NCBI GenBank assembly: GCA_964466745.1
Contig: CAYXOX010000007.1
Location: forward strand, 1-51,575
Length of the DNA stretch: 51,575 nucleotides
Source of the DNA: CAYXOX01 sp964466745
Lineage (GTDB): Bacteria; Pseudomonadota; Alphaproteobacteria; Rhodobacterales; Rhodobacteraceae
Reading direction: 5' to 3'
This document shows positions 33,597 through 41,023 of this stretch, piece by piece; position 1 is the first letter of the stretch, and the number at the start of each line of letters is the position of its first letter. Both the position numbers and the translations under genes were made by a program. Under the pieces are notes generated by a model that searched no databases, was not told the DNA's origin, and saw nothing but the letters and a program-made list of their open reading frames with translations.

Positions 33597-33689
33597 GGTG
33601 GCGTCCGGGATCTGCGGCGTTTCGCGGGAGGTGTAGCCGGAAGCGCCAACAGTGGGAAGCGTCCGGGCGCCGGAGTGCCCCGGATGGCA

Positions 33690-34370
33690 TCAGCGCGCAC
33701 CGGTGCGCACCGGGCGCCCATCTTCGCGCCATTCGGGGAGCCCCCCGTCGAGACGCCGCGCGTCGAACCCGTGCCTCCGCAGCGCTGCGACGGCCTCGTG
33801 CGCGTAGACGCAATAGGGCCCCCGGCAATACGCAACGATCTCGGTGGCCCGATCAAGTGTCGGCATGACCCTCTCCAGCTCGGCCGGTGTCGCGTTCAGG
33901 GCGCCCGGGATGTGTCCGGCTGCGAATTNNNNNNNNNNGAATTCATCGGCGGGGCGCACGTCGAGCACGGTGACGGAGCCGTCATCGAGGCGGGCCGCAA
34001 GCTCGGCGCGGCCCAGCGGTTCGGGCGCATCTTCACCGCCCGCAAGGCCGCGCAATATACGCTCCACCTGCGCGAGATTCCGCTCCGCGACAATGCGCAG
34101 AAGATCCATCAGCTGAAGCGTCTTCGCATCGGTCAGCCGGTAGATGACCGCCTTGCCCTCCCGGCGGCTTGTGACGAGGGCCGCGCGGCGAAGCTGTTGG
34201 AGGTGCTGCGAGCAGTTGGCGAAGGTGAGTCCGGTCTTTTCCGCAAGCGGCTCCACGCCGCGCTCGCCTTGCGCCAGCAACTCGAGCAGTGCCAGCCGTG
34301 CCGGAGCGGAGAGGGCGCGGGCGACCAGCGCGTATTCGGCGAGCAGGGCGGCCTTGGGGGTGATTGACAG
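33690..34370 (-). CDS. ArsR-family regulator fused to a rhodanese domain, with assembly gap
   Basis: This is a one-protein sulfur sensor candidate: an ArsR/SmtB winged helix (about residues 10-95: LARLAL-type helix, TGLTFANCSQHLQQLRRAALV with Cys53 in the recognition region, REGKAVIYRLTD) followed by a rhodanese domain (VLDVRPADEF...AAGHIPGALN, active loop VAYCRGPYC with two Cys). No ATG, GTG or TTG fits. A CTG at 34370 has an ideal GGAGG 7 bases upstream and is proposed as the start. Ten N at 33929 sit inside GAATTC, and the contig ends share GAATT, so the true sequence is probably continuous (DEFAAGH). It is divergent from the MFS-DsrE operon and probably represses it. Confidence 0.9.
   Translation of the reverse strand: MSITPKAALLAEYALVARALSAPARLALLELLAQGERGVEPLAEKTGLTFANCSQHLQQLRRAALVTSRREGKAVIYRLTDAKTLQLMDLLRIVAERNLAQVERILRGLAGGEDAPEPLGRAELAARLDDGSVTVLDVRPADEFXXXXFAAGHIPGALNATPAELERVMPTLDRATEIVAYCRGPYCVYAHEAVAALRRHGFDARRLDGGLPEWREDGRPVRTGAR
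33929..33938. other. Run of 10 N between overlapping contig ends
   Basis: The left flank ends GCGAATT and the right flank begins GAATTCATC. Merging the shared GAATT restores the rhodanese consensus ADEFAAGH, so no sequence is really missing. Confidence 0.8.
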
Positions 34371-34393
34371 CTGACGACCTCCGGCCCTAGAAC

Positions 34394-34413
34394 ATTCAAG
34401 CGGACAATTGAAT
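34394..34413. promoter_or_regulatory. Inverted repeat ATTCAA-N8-TTGAAT, likely ArsR-type operator
   Basis: A perfect 6+8+6 inverted repeat in the divergent region, 11 bases above the Shine-Dalgarno of the ArsR-rhodanese gene and 44 bases before the MFS start. Size and symmetry fit ArsR-family operators, and the position would let one bound dimer silence both directions. Confidence 0.7.
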
Positions 34414-34457
34414 GATATCGCTTGTATCGCGCCCTGCAACCCCAAGAGCATTTGCCC

Positions 34458-35753
34458 ATGCCCTACGCCCTCGGCATCCGCGAGAACCTGCGCCCGTTTC
34501 TCGAACAACTCCTGCAGGTTTTCTTCGTGGGGCTGACCATCGGGCTGCAACGCACGGTGATCCCGGCGCTGGCGGAAACCGAATTCGGCGTCGTGCCGGG
34601 CTCCATGACCGCGATCTTCGCCTTCATCGTCTCCTTCGGGATCGTGAAGGGGGCGATGAACTTCGTCTCGGGCCGCCTGTCCGAAAGGGTCGGGCGGCGG
34701 CGTGTGCTGATCTGGGGCTGGCTGGTGGCGCTGCCGATCCCGTTCCTGATCCTGTGGGCGCCAAGCTGGGGCTGGATCGTGGCGGCCAACGTGCTTCTGG
34801 GCGTCAACCAGGGCTTCGCCTGGTCGATGACGGTTACGGCCAAGATGGACATCGTGAAGGCGTCCGAGCGCGGGTTGGCCACCGGCTTCAACGAGTTCGC
34901 GGGCTATGGCGGTGTGGCGTTGGCAGGGCTCTCGACCGGTTATCTCGCCAGTTATTTCGACCCGCGGCTCAGCCTCTTCGTCTTCGGCCTTGTCGTGATC
35001 CTGCTGGCTTTGGCTGCGGGGCTGCTGGCCTTCACCGAAACGCTCCCCTATGCCCGGGCCGAGGCTGCGCGCCACGATGCGGGCACCGGCGACGGCCCGC
35101 ACCCTCGCTACGTCACGGGGCCGGACAACCCCACATCGGGCCAGATCTTCGCCCTCGTTACATGGCGCAACCGCACCTTCATGGCGCTGGCACAGGCGGG
35201 CAGCGTCGAGAAATTCGTCGATGCGCTGATGTGGGCTCTGGTGCCGGTGTTCATGGTGGCGAAAGGTGCCAGCCTGATCGAGATCGGCTGGGTCACCGGG
35301 ATCTACGGCCTCGTATGGGGCGGCAGCCAGCTCTGGACCGGGCCGCTCTCGGATGCGTTGGGCCGCAAATGGCCGACGGTTGCGGGATTCTTGCTGTGTT
35401 CCGGCGGAGTGCTCGCCTTTCCCTTCCTCGGCACGGTGACTGGCTGGGCGGTGGCGGCAGCGGTGACCGGGGTGGGCATGGCGTTGCTCTACCCGACGCT
35501 GATCGCCGCGATGGGCGATATCGCGCACCCGTCGTGGCGCGGGTCTGCGCTTGGCGTCTACCGCTTCTGGCGAGACCTCGGCTATGCCATCGGGGCGCTG
35601 GCCATGGGACTGATCGCCGATGCCTCGGGCATGCTCGAAACCGGTTTCTGGCTGACCGGTGCCGCCATGGCGCTGTCGGGCCTGTGGCTGATCCTCGCGA
35701 TGGAAGAGACCCATCCGCGCCTCAAACCGGGCCCCGAAGGAGCACCCGAATGA
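34458..35753 (+). CDS. MFS transporter linked to the sulfur-responsive regulator
   Basis: A 431-residue major facilitator with about 12 predicted membrane helices. The MFS loop 2-3 signature is visible (GRLSERVGRRRVLIWG), with a matching one in the second half (GPLSDALGRKWPTVAG). It probably works as an exporter or importer of a small anion. The ATG at 34458 has only a weak Shine-Dalgarno; a TTG at 34422 would add 12 residues. It overlaps the DsrE-like gene as ATGA, and the regulator with a rhodanese domain is divergent. A role in handling sulfur species is inferred from these neighbours. Confidence 0.87.
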   Translation: MPYALGIRENLRPFLEQLLQVFFVGLTIGLQRTVIPALAETEFGVVPGSMTAIFAFIVSFGIVKGAMNFVSGRLSERVGRRRVLIWGWLVALPIPFLILWAPSWGWIVAANVLLGVNQGFAWSMTVTAKMDIVKASERGLATGFNEFAGYGGVALAGLSTGYLASYFDPRLSLFVFGLVVILLALAAGLLAFTETLPYARAEAARHDAGTGDGPHPRYVTGPDNPTSGQIFALVTWRNRTFMALAQAGSVEKFVDALMWALVPVFMVAKGASLIEIGWVTGIYGLVWGGSQLWTGPLSDALGRKWPTVAGFLLCSGGVLAFPFLGTVTGWAVAAAVTGVGMALLYPTLIAAMGDIAHPSWRGSALGVYRFWRDLGYAIGALAMGLIADASGMLETGFWLTGAAMALSGLWLILAMEETHPRLKPGPEGAPE

Positions 35754-36103
35754 AACACCTGATCCTGCTCAATGATCCGCCCTACGGCACCGAGCGCTGC
35801 TTCAACGGCCTGCGCATGGCCCATGTCCTGGCCAAGAACGACCCCAATGCTGCAATCACCGTTTTCCTGATGGCCGATGCGGTGTTGTGCGCAAAGGCGG
35901 GGCAGAAGACGCCCGAGGGCCACTACAACCTCGAACGGATGATCCGCCGTGTCCTGACCGCAGGAGGGCGTGTCCTGATGTGCGGCACCTGCATGGAAGC
36001 GCGCGGGCTCGTCGCCGGCGACATGATGCCGGGGCCTGGCGGCTCCACGATGGACGAGCTCGCCCGGGTGACGCTTGAAGCGGACAAGGTACTGGTGTTC
36101 TGA
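35750..36103 (+). CDS. DsrE/DsrF-like (YchN-type) sulfur-relay family protein
   Basis: A 117-residue cytoplasmic protein of the DsrE/F-like fold. It has the typical start KHLILLNDPPYGTERCFNGLRMA, the Phe/Leu-rich strand AAITVFLMADAVLCA, and a CxxC pair in VLMCGTCMEARGL, where such proteins carry reactive Cys. The C-terminus has MDELARVTLEADKVLVF. Translation is coupled to the MFS gene by ATGA overlap. It may carry persulfide sulfur or report on it to the rhodanese-regulator; no activity has been shown here. Confidence 0.87.
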   Translation: MKHLILLNDPPYGTERCFNGLRMAHVLAKNDPNAAITVFLMADAVLCAKAGQKTPEGHYNLERMIRRVLTAGGRVLMCGTCMEARGLVAGDMMPGPGGSTMDELARVTLEADKVLVF

Positions 36104-36283
36104 CGGGCCGACGGACGCCTGTGCCTAGGGAAGCAACCGCGCAAGCCTTGCCGTGCAAGTGCTGGTTTTCTAGAGCAATCCCCGCAGGCAGACCTGTGCG
36201 ATGCATAGCGCTCGGCCGCCACTGGCTCCATTTCGCGAAAACGTGCGGGACATGCTCGGGGACAGCCTTGTTCGCAGGCCATC

Positions 36284-37855
36284 TCACGGCGCCGGCAGAA
36301 CGCCCGCGTAGACGGCGAGGCCTGTCACGAACACGGAAACCGCGACGCCGAGCTGGAAGAGGGCGAAGCGTTCCTTCCAGCCGGTGCCGTCCCCGGCGCT
36401 CTGGTTGCCGCGGTTGGACCATTTCTGCTTGGAGAGGTGGAAGATCATGTAGATCTTCACGCCGGCGTTGATGAACTGGTTGAAGTAGAGGATGAACGGC
36501 CAGCTCAGATCGGGTTTGCGGGCGTAGCTGTAGAGCACGCTGGACAGGACCAGCCTCGAGGCCACCAGCCAGACCAGCACGTTCCAGAAGTAAACGGGAT
36601 CGCGCATGGTGGCGAAGATTGCCAGGACCGGGCTGACCATCATCGTCCACATGGCAATGCGCTGATCCACGATGCACCACCAGATGAAGAAGGGCATCGC
36701 GCGCGGGCCGAGCGCGATGGCGCGCGCACCGTTGCGCAGCATGTTGCCCGACCAGCGGCGGAAGTTCTGAACCATCCGCTCGAGGCCCGAGCCCTTGATC
36801 ACCTCGATGGTGTAGACCGTGGCGTCGGGCACGTAGATCATCTTCGCGCGCTTGGAGAGCAGGTGGTACCAGGTCGACTTGTCGTCGCCCGAAAGGAACC
36901 GGAAGCGCCCCCAGAGCCAGTGATCGAGGTGATCTGCCTCGATGGTGCGGATGAATTTCGCGTCCACGATATAGCGCGCGCGAAACACGCTCATCCGGCC
37001 CGTGAGCGTGAGCACCCGGCGCGAGAGCGCGTGGCTCTGCATTGCCAGCCGGCGCTGCGCGAAGCGCATCTCCAGCCAGGCGCCGATCCAGCGCGGGCCG
37101 TAGCACATCACCTCTTCATCCGTGGTCAGCGCCTGCAACTCGGGATCCGCGCCGAACATGGGCAGGGTCTTCTCGAGCACGTCGCCGCCATAGACCGCAT
37201 CGCCGTCCATGAAGATCACCAGGTCGTCCGGGTCCACCCCGTGGCGGGACATTCCGCGCAGGATCAGGCCGATGGCCATGCGCTTGCCGGGCTGGTTCTG
37301 GCGCACGAAGGTCAGATCCATCAGCCCGGCGGGCAGGTCGGCACCGTGGGTTTCCACGTAGCCCCGAATGATCAGCTCGTCATAGGCCGAGCCCGTCCCG
37401 ATCCAGAGCGAGGTGGGGATGCCTTCGCGGCGCACCTGGTTGAGAATGGAGCCGATCACCGCGCGGGTGATCGCCGGTTCCTCGTAATAGGTGGTCATCT
37501 GGATGTGCAGGCGCCGCGGCCGCCAGCCCGATGCCCAGAGGGCCTGCGCCCTGCGGCGCATGGGCGGCCAGGTGATGCGGCGGTAGATCTCCGCGCGTAC
37601 CGCGTGGGTGAACCACCAGCCAAACCTCCAGAAGCCGAGAGTGCCGAGGGTGATGGTGATGCCGAGCACTTCCGGCGTGAAGAAGCGGTTCGGCATCAGC
37701 ACCGCCGTGGCGAGGATGAGCCCCCAGAGCGCGGCGTAGTTCGCCAGGAAGGCAGGCGTCCACTTGGCGAACCCGCGGGGGGCGGGGGCGCCAAGCTCGC
37801 GCAGCCAGGCGCTGAGGTGCTTGGCGAAGGCGTAGTCTCCCTCGGGGGCGTCCAT
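36284..37855 (-). CDS. alg8: Alg8-like glycosyltransferase (mannuronan synthase catalytic subunit)
   Basis: This is a membrane family-2 glycosyltransferase that would polymerise mannuronate from GDP-mannuronate. The 523-residue product has N-terminal membrane helices (about 40-90), then the catalytic domain with FMDGDAVYGGD (DxD), TDEEVMCYG, the acceptor-side GDDKSTWYHLL and the QNFRRWSGNMLR motif of processive synthases. Several helices follow (FIWWCIVDQRIAMWT onward). RRVLTLTGRMSVFRARY and GPRAMPFFIWW closely recall Pseudomonas Alg8 as I remember it. The start is ATG 37855 with GGAGG upstream; it follows the alg44-like stop after 1 base. The polymer could also be another polyuronate. Confidence 0.85.
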   Translation of the reverse strand: MDAPEGDYAFAKHLSAWLRELGAPAPRGFAKWTPAFLANYAALWGLILATAVLMPNRFFTPEVLGITITLGTLGFWRFGWWFTHAVRAEIYRRITWPPMRRRAQALWASGWRPRRLHIQMTTYYEEPAITRAVIGSILNQVRREGIPTSLWIGTGSAYDELIIRGYVETHGADLPAGLMDLTFVRQNQPGKRMAIGLILRGMSRHGVDPDDLVIFMDGDAVYGGDVLEKTLPMFGADPELQALTTDEEVMCYGPRWIGAWLEMRFAQRRLAMQSHALSRRVLTLTGRMSVFRARYIVDAKFIRTIEADHLDHWLWGRFRFLSGDDKSTWYHLLSKRAKMIYVPDATVYTIEVIKGSGLERMVQNFRRWSGNMLRNGARAIALGPRAMPFFIWWCIVDQRIAMWTMMVSPVLAIFATMRDPVYFWNVLVWLVASRLVLSSVLYSYARKPDLSWPFILYFNQFINAGVKIYMIFHLSKQKWSNRGNQSAGDGTGWKERFALFQLGVAVSVFVTGLAVYAGVLPAP

Positions 37856-37856
37856 T

Positions 37857-39287
37857 TCAGCCTCCGGAACCAAGCCAACGCGCGAAAATCCCCCGTTTCA
37901 CAACAACTTCGAGGGGGGCATTGAAGCGCAGCCTCGTGCGGGTCTCGTTTGCGTCCATCCCGGTCGCTCCGATGGTGACGATCAGGCCGTAGCGGTCGGG
38001 CTCCGCCGGGTTCGCGCCGGCCTCCACGGTGGTGACGCGCCCGGCAATCCACGTTGTCCCGGCGTTGCCCGGCACCCCGATATCGGCCTGCATGCCGGGC
38101 CGGACCGAGCCGGCCGCACGCGCGTCGAGCCAGCCGCGGACGACCCTCGGCGCGTTCGTCTCGAAGACGGCGAGCGTGTCGCCCACGCGCATGTAGCGGC
38201 CGTCTTCGGCCAGCCATTCGGCGATCTGGCCCTGCGCCGGGGCGGGAATCTGCATCGAGGTCAGTTGCCGGCGAAGATCGCGCAACTCCGAGGTTGACCG
38301 CGCCAGATCGGATTCGAGGCCGCGAAGACGCGTCTCCATTCCGGTCCGCTGCGCGTTGTAGTCGCCCGGACGCATCGAGATGCCCGCATCGAACCGCGCC
38401 ATGGCAGCATCGGAATAGAGCCTCTCGAGCCGCTCCCGAACCTCTTCGCGCGTGGAAAGGTGCAGGTCGAGGCGATCGCGCTCCTCGGCAATTGCGGCCT
38501 CGAGCGACTCGATGCGCGCCTCGGTATCCGCGAGCGCCGCCGCGACCTCGGGATCGTCGAGGCGCGCGAGGATCGTTCCCTCGTCGACCTGGCCGAGGAC
38601 AGGGGCGATCCGTTCCAGATAGCCCTCGCGCGGTGCCCGCAATTCCTGCCGCTCGGCATAGACCCGAGCGTGCGACAGCGCGATGCCCTCGATCTTCGAC
38701 CACGCCAGCGAGCCCAGAAAACCGACGAGAAGGCAGAAGAGCCCGACATACCAGGCGATGTTCAACACGACCCGCAGGACGCGCGGCTTCGCGTGCGCCT
38801 GTCCGTTCGCCTGTTCCTGGGCCGTTTCGCCCATCGGGATCAGGTCGACAGGGGTATCGAGAGCGGTGATCACCTCTTCGGTCGCGGCCATCTTGCCGGT
38901 GAGAAGGTTCTGGTAGAACAGCCCCAGCGCTTCGCGTTGCCGCCCGGTCAGGTTCCGGAAAAGCCAGGGGCCTTCCGGCTCCATCGCCTCGAGCTCGACG
39001 CCGAACCCCACATCGATGCCCTGGAAGGGGATTTCCAGCCGGGCGCCGCCGAGTTCGTGTCCGGCGAGAACGGTGTCGGATATGCCGCCCAGCCACCACC
39101 GGCGCGCCACCAGCCGCGTGCCGTCGGAGAGAACCAGAATGAGGGGTGCGATCACATGGGGTTCGGTTTCGGGGGCGGGCCGCTCGTGGGCGATGTGAAC
39201 CCCGCCGAGCGCGTCCGCTGCCCGCGCGGCGGACGGCCCCGGGGTCCCGTCCGGGCTGGCTGTCTGGCGGTGCTGTCCGCTCGTCAT
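37857..39287 (-). CDS. alg44: Alg44-like PilZ/HlyD-type co-polymerase subunit
   Basis: This is a partner of Alg8 with a cytoplasmic PilZ-like domain, one membrane helix and a periplasmic HlyD-like part. The 476-residue protein has a beta-rich N-terminal domain (about 45-125), one helix (VVLNIAWYVGLFCLLVGFLGSLAW), then a biotinyl-lipoyl-like and coiled-coil periplasmic region (LRAPREGYLERIAPVLGQVDEG, long helix EARIESLEAAIAEERDR). In PilZ, cyclic-di-GMP is bound by RxxxR and D/NxSxxG. Here the second motif position reads RWWLGG (residues 63-68) and no RxxxR precedes it at normal spacing, so ligand binding may be lost. The start is ATG 39287. A conserved inverted repeat lies 102 bases upstream. 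Confidence 0.8.
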   Translation of the reverse strand: MTSGQHRQTASPDGTPGPSAARAADALGGVHIAHERPAPETEPHVIAPLILVLSDGTRLVARRWWLGGISDTVLAGHELGGARLEIPFQGIDVGFGVELEAMEPEGPWLFRNLTGRQREALGLFYQNLLTGKMAATEEVITALDTPVDLIPMGETAQEQANGQAHAKPRVLRVVLNIAWYVGLFCLLVGFLGSLAWSKIEGIALSHARVYAERQELRAPREGYLERIAPVLGQVDEGTILARLDDPEVAAALADTEARIESLEAAIAEERDRLDLHLSTREEVRERLERLYSDAAMARFDAGISMRPGDYNAQRTGMETRLRGLESDLARSTSELRDLRRQLTSMQIPAPAQGQIAEWLAEDGRYMRVGDTLAVFETNAPRVVRGWLDARAAGSVRPGMQADIGVPGNAGTTWIAGRVTTVEAGANPAEPDRYGLIVTIGATGMDANETRTRLRFNAPLEVVVKRGIFARWLGSGG

Positions 39288-39389
39288 TTCGAAGTCTTCC
39301 CCGATCCTTTGCCGGGGATGGCCTATCAGCATCGCGGCGCCGATGCTGCGCCGCAGAGGGATGCCGGCCGGAGGGGACGGATCGGCGGA

Positions 39390-39407
39390 CCCATCCGAAA
39401 GGATAGG
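39390..39407. promoter_or_regulatory. Inverted repeat (copy 1) upstream of alg44-alg8
   Basis: CCCATCC-GAAA-GGATAGG on the plus strand, one mismatch from the perfect CCTATCC-N4-GGATAGG palindrome at 42489. It abuts the algC stop codon, 102 bases before the alg44-like start. Confidence 0.75.
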
Positions 39408-40799
39408 TCAGCCTTCGATCAGCGCCCTGACACGGGCGACATGGCCAGCAAGCGCCGCCGGATCGCCCCGCCGCTCGACGTTGAGCCGCAGCAACGGTTC
39501 GGTGTTGGACATCCGCAGGTTCAGCCGCCAGTCGGCAAACGCCAGCGAGAGCCCGTCCAGCCGGTCCACGGTCTCGGCCTCGGGCGCGAGGCTCGCCTCG
39601 ACGCGAGCCATGGCCGCCGCGGGATCGGCGACGCGGAAGTTGATCTCGCCCGAGGAGGGAAAGCCCGCGCGCGCCTCGGCGACGAGCTCGGCCAGGCTGC
39701 GCCCGCTGCGACCCACGAGCTCCGCCACCAGAAGCCACGGAATCATGCCGCTGTCGCAGGACATGAAGTCGCGGAAATAGTGGTGTGCGCTCATCTCGCC
39801 GCCGTAGATCGCGCCGGTGTCGCGCAGCGCCTGCTTCAGGAAGGCGTGCCCGGTGCGCGAGGCATGCGCGCGGCCGCCGTTGCGCGCGATCACGTCCTTG
39901 GTGTTCCAGGTGACGCGCGGGTCGTGCACGATGGTGGCGCCCGGCTCCTTGGCAAGGAACACCTGCGCCAGCAGGCCGACGACGTATTCCCCGGGTACGA
40001 AGCGGCCCTCGTGATCGAAGAGGAAGCACCGGTCGAAATCGCCGTCCCAGGCGACGCCCAGATCCGCGCCATGGGCCAGGACGGCCTCCGCCGTCACCGG
40101 CTGGTTCTCGGGGAGAAGCGGGTTGGGAATGCCGTTGGGGAAGCTGCCGTCGGGCGCGTGGTGCAGGCGCACGAAATCAAGCGGTGCACCGCGCGCGCCG
40201 AGCGCCCCGGCGATCGCATCGAAGGTGGGCCCGGCGGCCCCGTTGCCCGCATTGACGACAATCTTCATCGGGCGCAGGGCGCCGGTATCGACGAAGGAGA
40301 GAACGCGCTCGACATAGGCCCGCCGCGTCTTGGCGGCATCGATCACGCGGCCCCCGGGGCGGGCCGGGGCGAAGGCGCCGGACTCGGCCAGATCGCGGAT
40401 CGCGGCCATGTCCGTTTCGGGGTCAAGCGGGGCGGAGCCGCGCCCGACCATCTTCATGCCGTTATAATCCATCGGATTGTGCGAGGCGGTGACCTCGATC
40501 CCCCCGCAGGCATCGAAAAGGGTGGTTGCGAAGTACATCTCCTCCGTCCCGCACAGGCCGAGATCGATCACCTCCACCCCGGCGGAGAGCAGCCCTTCGG
40601 TGACCGCCGCCAGCAAGTCCGACGAGGAGGCGCGGCAGTCCCGCCCCACCACGACGCGCCGCGCGGCGAGAACCTCGGCGAAGGCACGCCCGATGCGGCG
40701 CGCGATGGTTTCGTAGAGCTCGTCGCCGAGGCGCCCACGTATGTCGTAGGCCTTGAAGCAGGGCATCGGGATGTGGCGCGTCGCGGTCTGCAAGTTCAT
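39408..40799 (-). CDS. algC: Phosphomannomutase/phosphoglucomutase (AlgC/ManB type)
   Basis: It interconverts mannose-6-phosphate and mannose-1-phosphate to feed GDP-mannose. The 463-residue alpha-D-phosphohexomutase has the active-site phosphoserine loop VTASHNPMDYNGMK, the metal loop DGDFDRC, the sugar-binding loop GEMSAHHYFRD and the phosphate-binding RMSNTEPLLRLN. The start MNLQTATRHIPMPCFKAYDIRG has GGAGAGA upstream. It is divergent from algA with a shared inverted repeat midway between them. Its stop is directly followed by the alg44 operator. Confidence 0.94.
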   Translation of the reverse strand: MNLQTATRHIPMPCFKAYDIRGRLGDELYETIARRIGRAFAEVLAARRVVVGRDCRASSSDLLAAVTEGLLSAGVEVIDLGLCGTEEMYFATTLFDACGGIEVTASHNPMDYNGMKMVGRGSAPLDPETDMAAIRDLAESGAFAPARPGGRVIDAAKTRRAYVERVLSFVDTGALRPMKIVVNAGNGAAGPTFDAIAGALGARGAPLDFVRLHHAPDGSFPNGIPNPLLPENQPVTAEAVLAHGADLGVAWDGDFDRCFLFDHEGRFVPGEYVVGLLAQVFLAKEPGATIVHDPRVTWNTKDVIARNGGRAHASRTGHAFLKQALRDTGAIYGGEMSAHHYFRDFMSCDSGMIPWLLVAELVGRSGRSLAELVAEARAGFPSSGEINFRVADPAAAMARVEASLAPEAETVDRLDGLSLAFADWRLNLRMSNTEPLLRLNVERRGDPAALAGHVARVRALIEG

Positions 40800-40902
40800 G
40801 TCTCTCTCCGGCGTGGATGGTCCGACGACAGGTGATGCCCGCAGCCGCTGCCGCCGCACAGCCCCGCAAGCGGACGTCGAGACGCCCTGAGGTATTGGTC
40901 CA

Positions 40903-40920
40903 CCTATCCCAAAGAACGGG
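40903..40920. promoter_or_regulatory. Inverted-repeat variant (copy 2) midway between algC and algA
   Basis: CCTATCC-CAAA-GAACGGG: the left half is exact and the right half has three mismatches. It lies exactly 103 bases from both the algC and algA start codons. Confidence 0.5.
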
Positions 40921-40986
40921 GTCGTGTCCCGACGTAGCACATCCTGATACTGCCGCGCCCTCGCGAAGGCGCAATGGCCCGTGCAA

Positions 40987-41007
40987 GGCTGAAGGGAGTG
41001 TTCAGCC
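40987..41007 (+). promoter_or_regulatory. Leader hairpin before algA
   Basis: A perfect 7-bp stem GGCTGAA / TTCAGCC with a 7-base loop ends 16 bases before the algA start, just ahead of its AAAGG ribosome binding site. It could affect translation or mRNA stability. Confidence 0.4.
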
Positions 41008-41023
41008 TCGAAAGGCCTTATCC

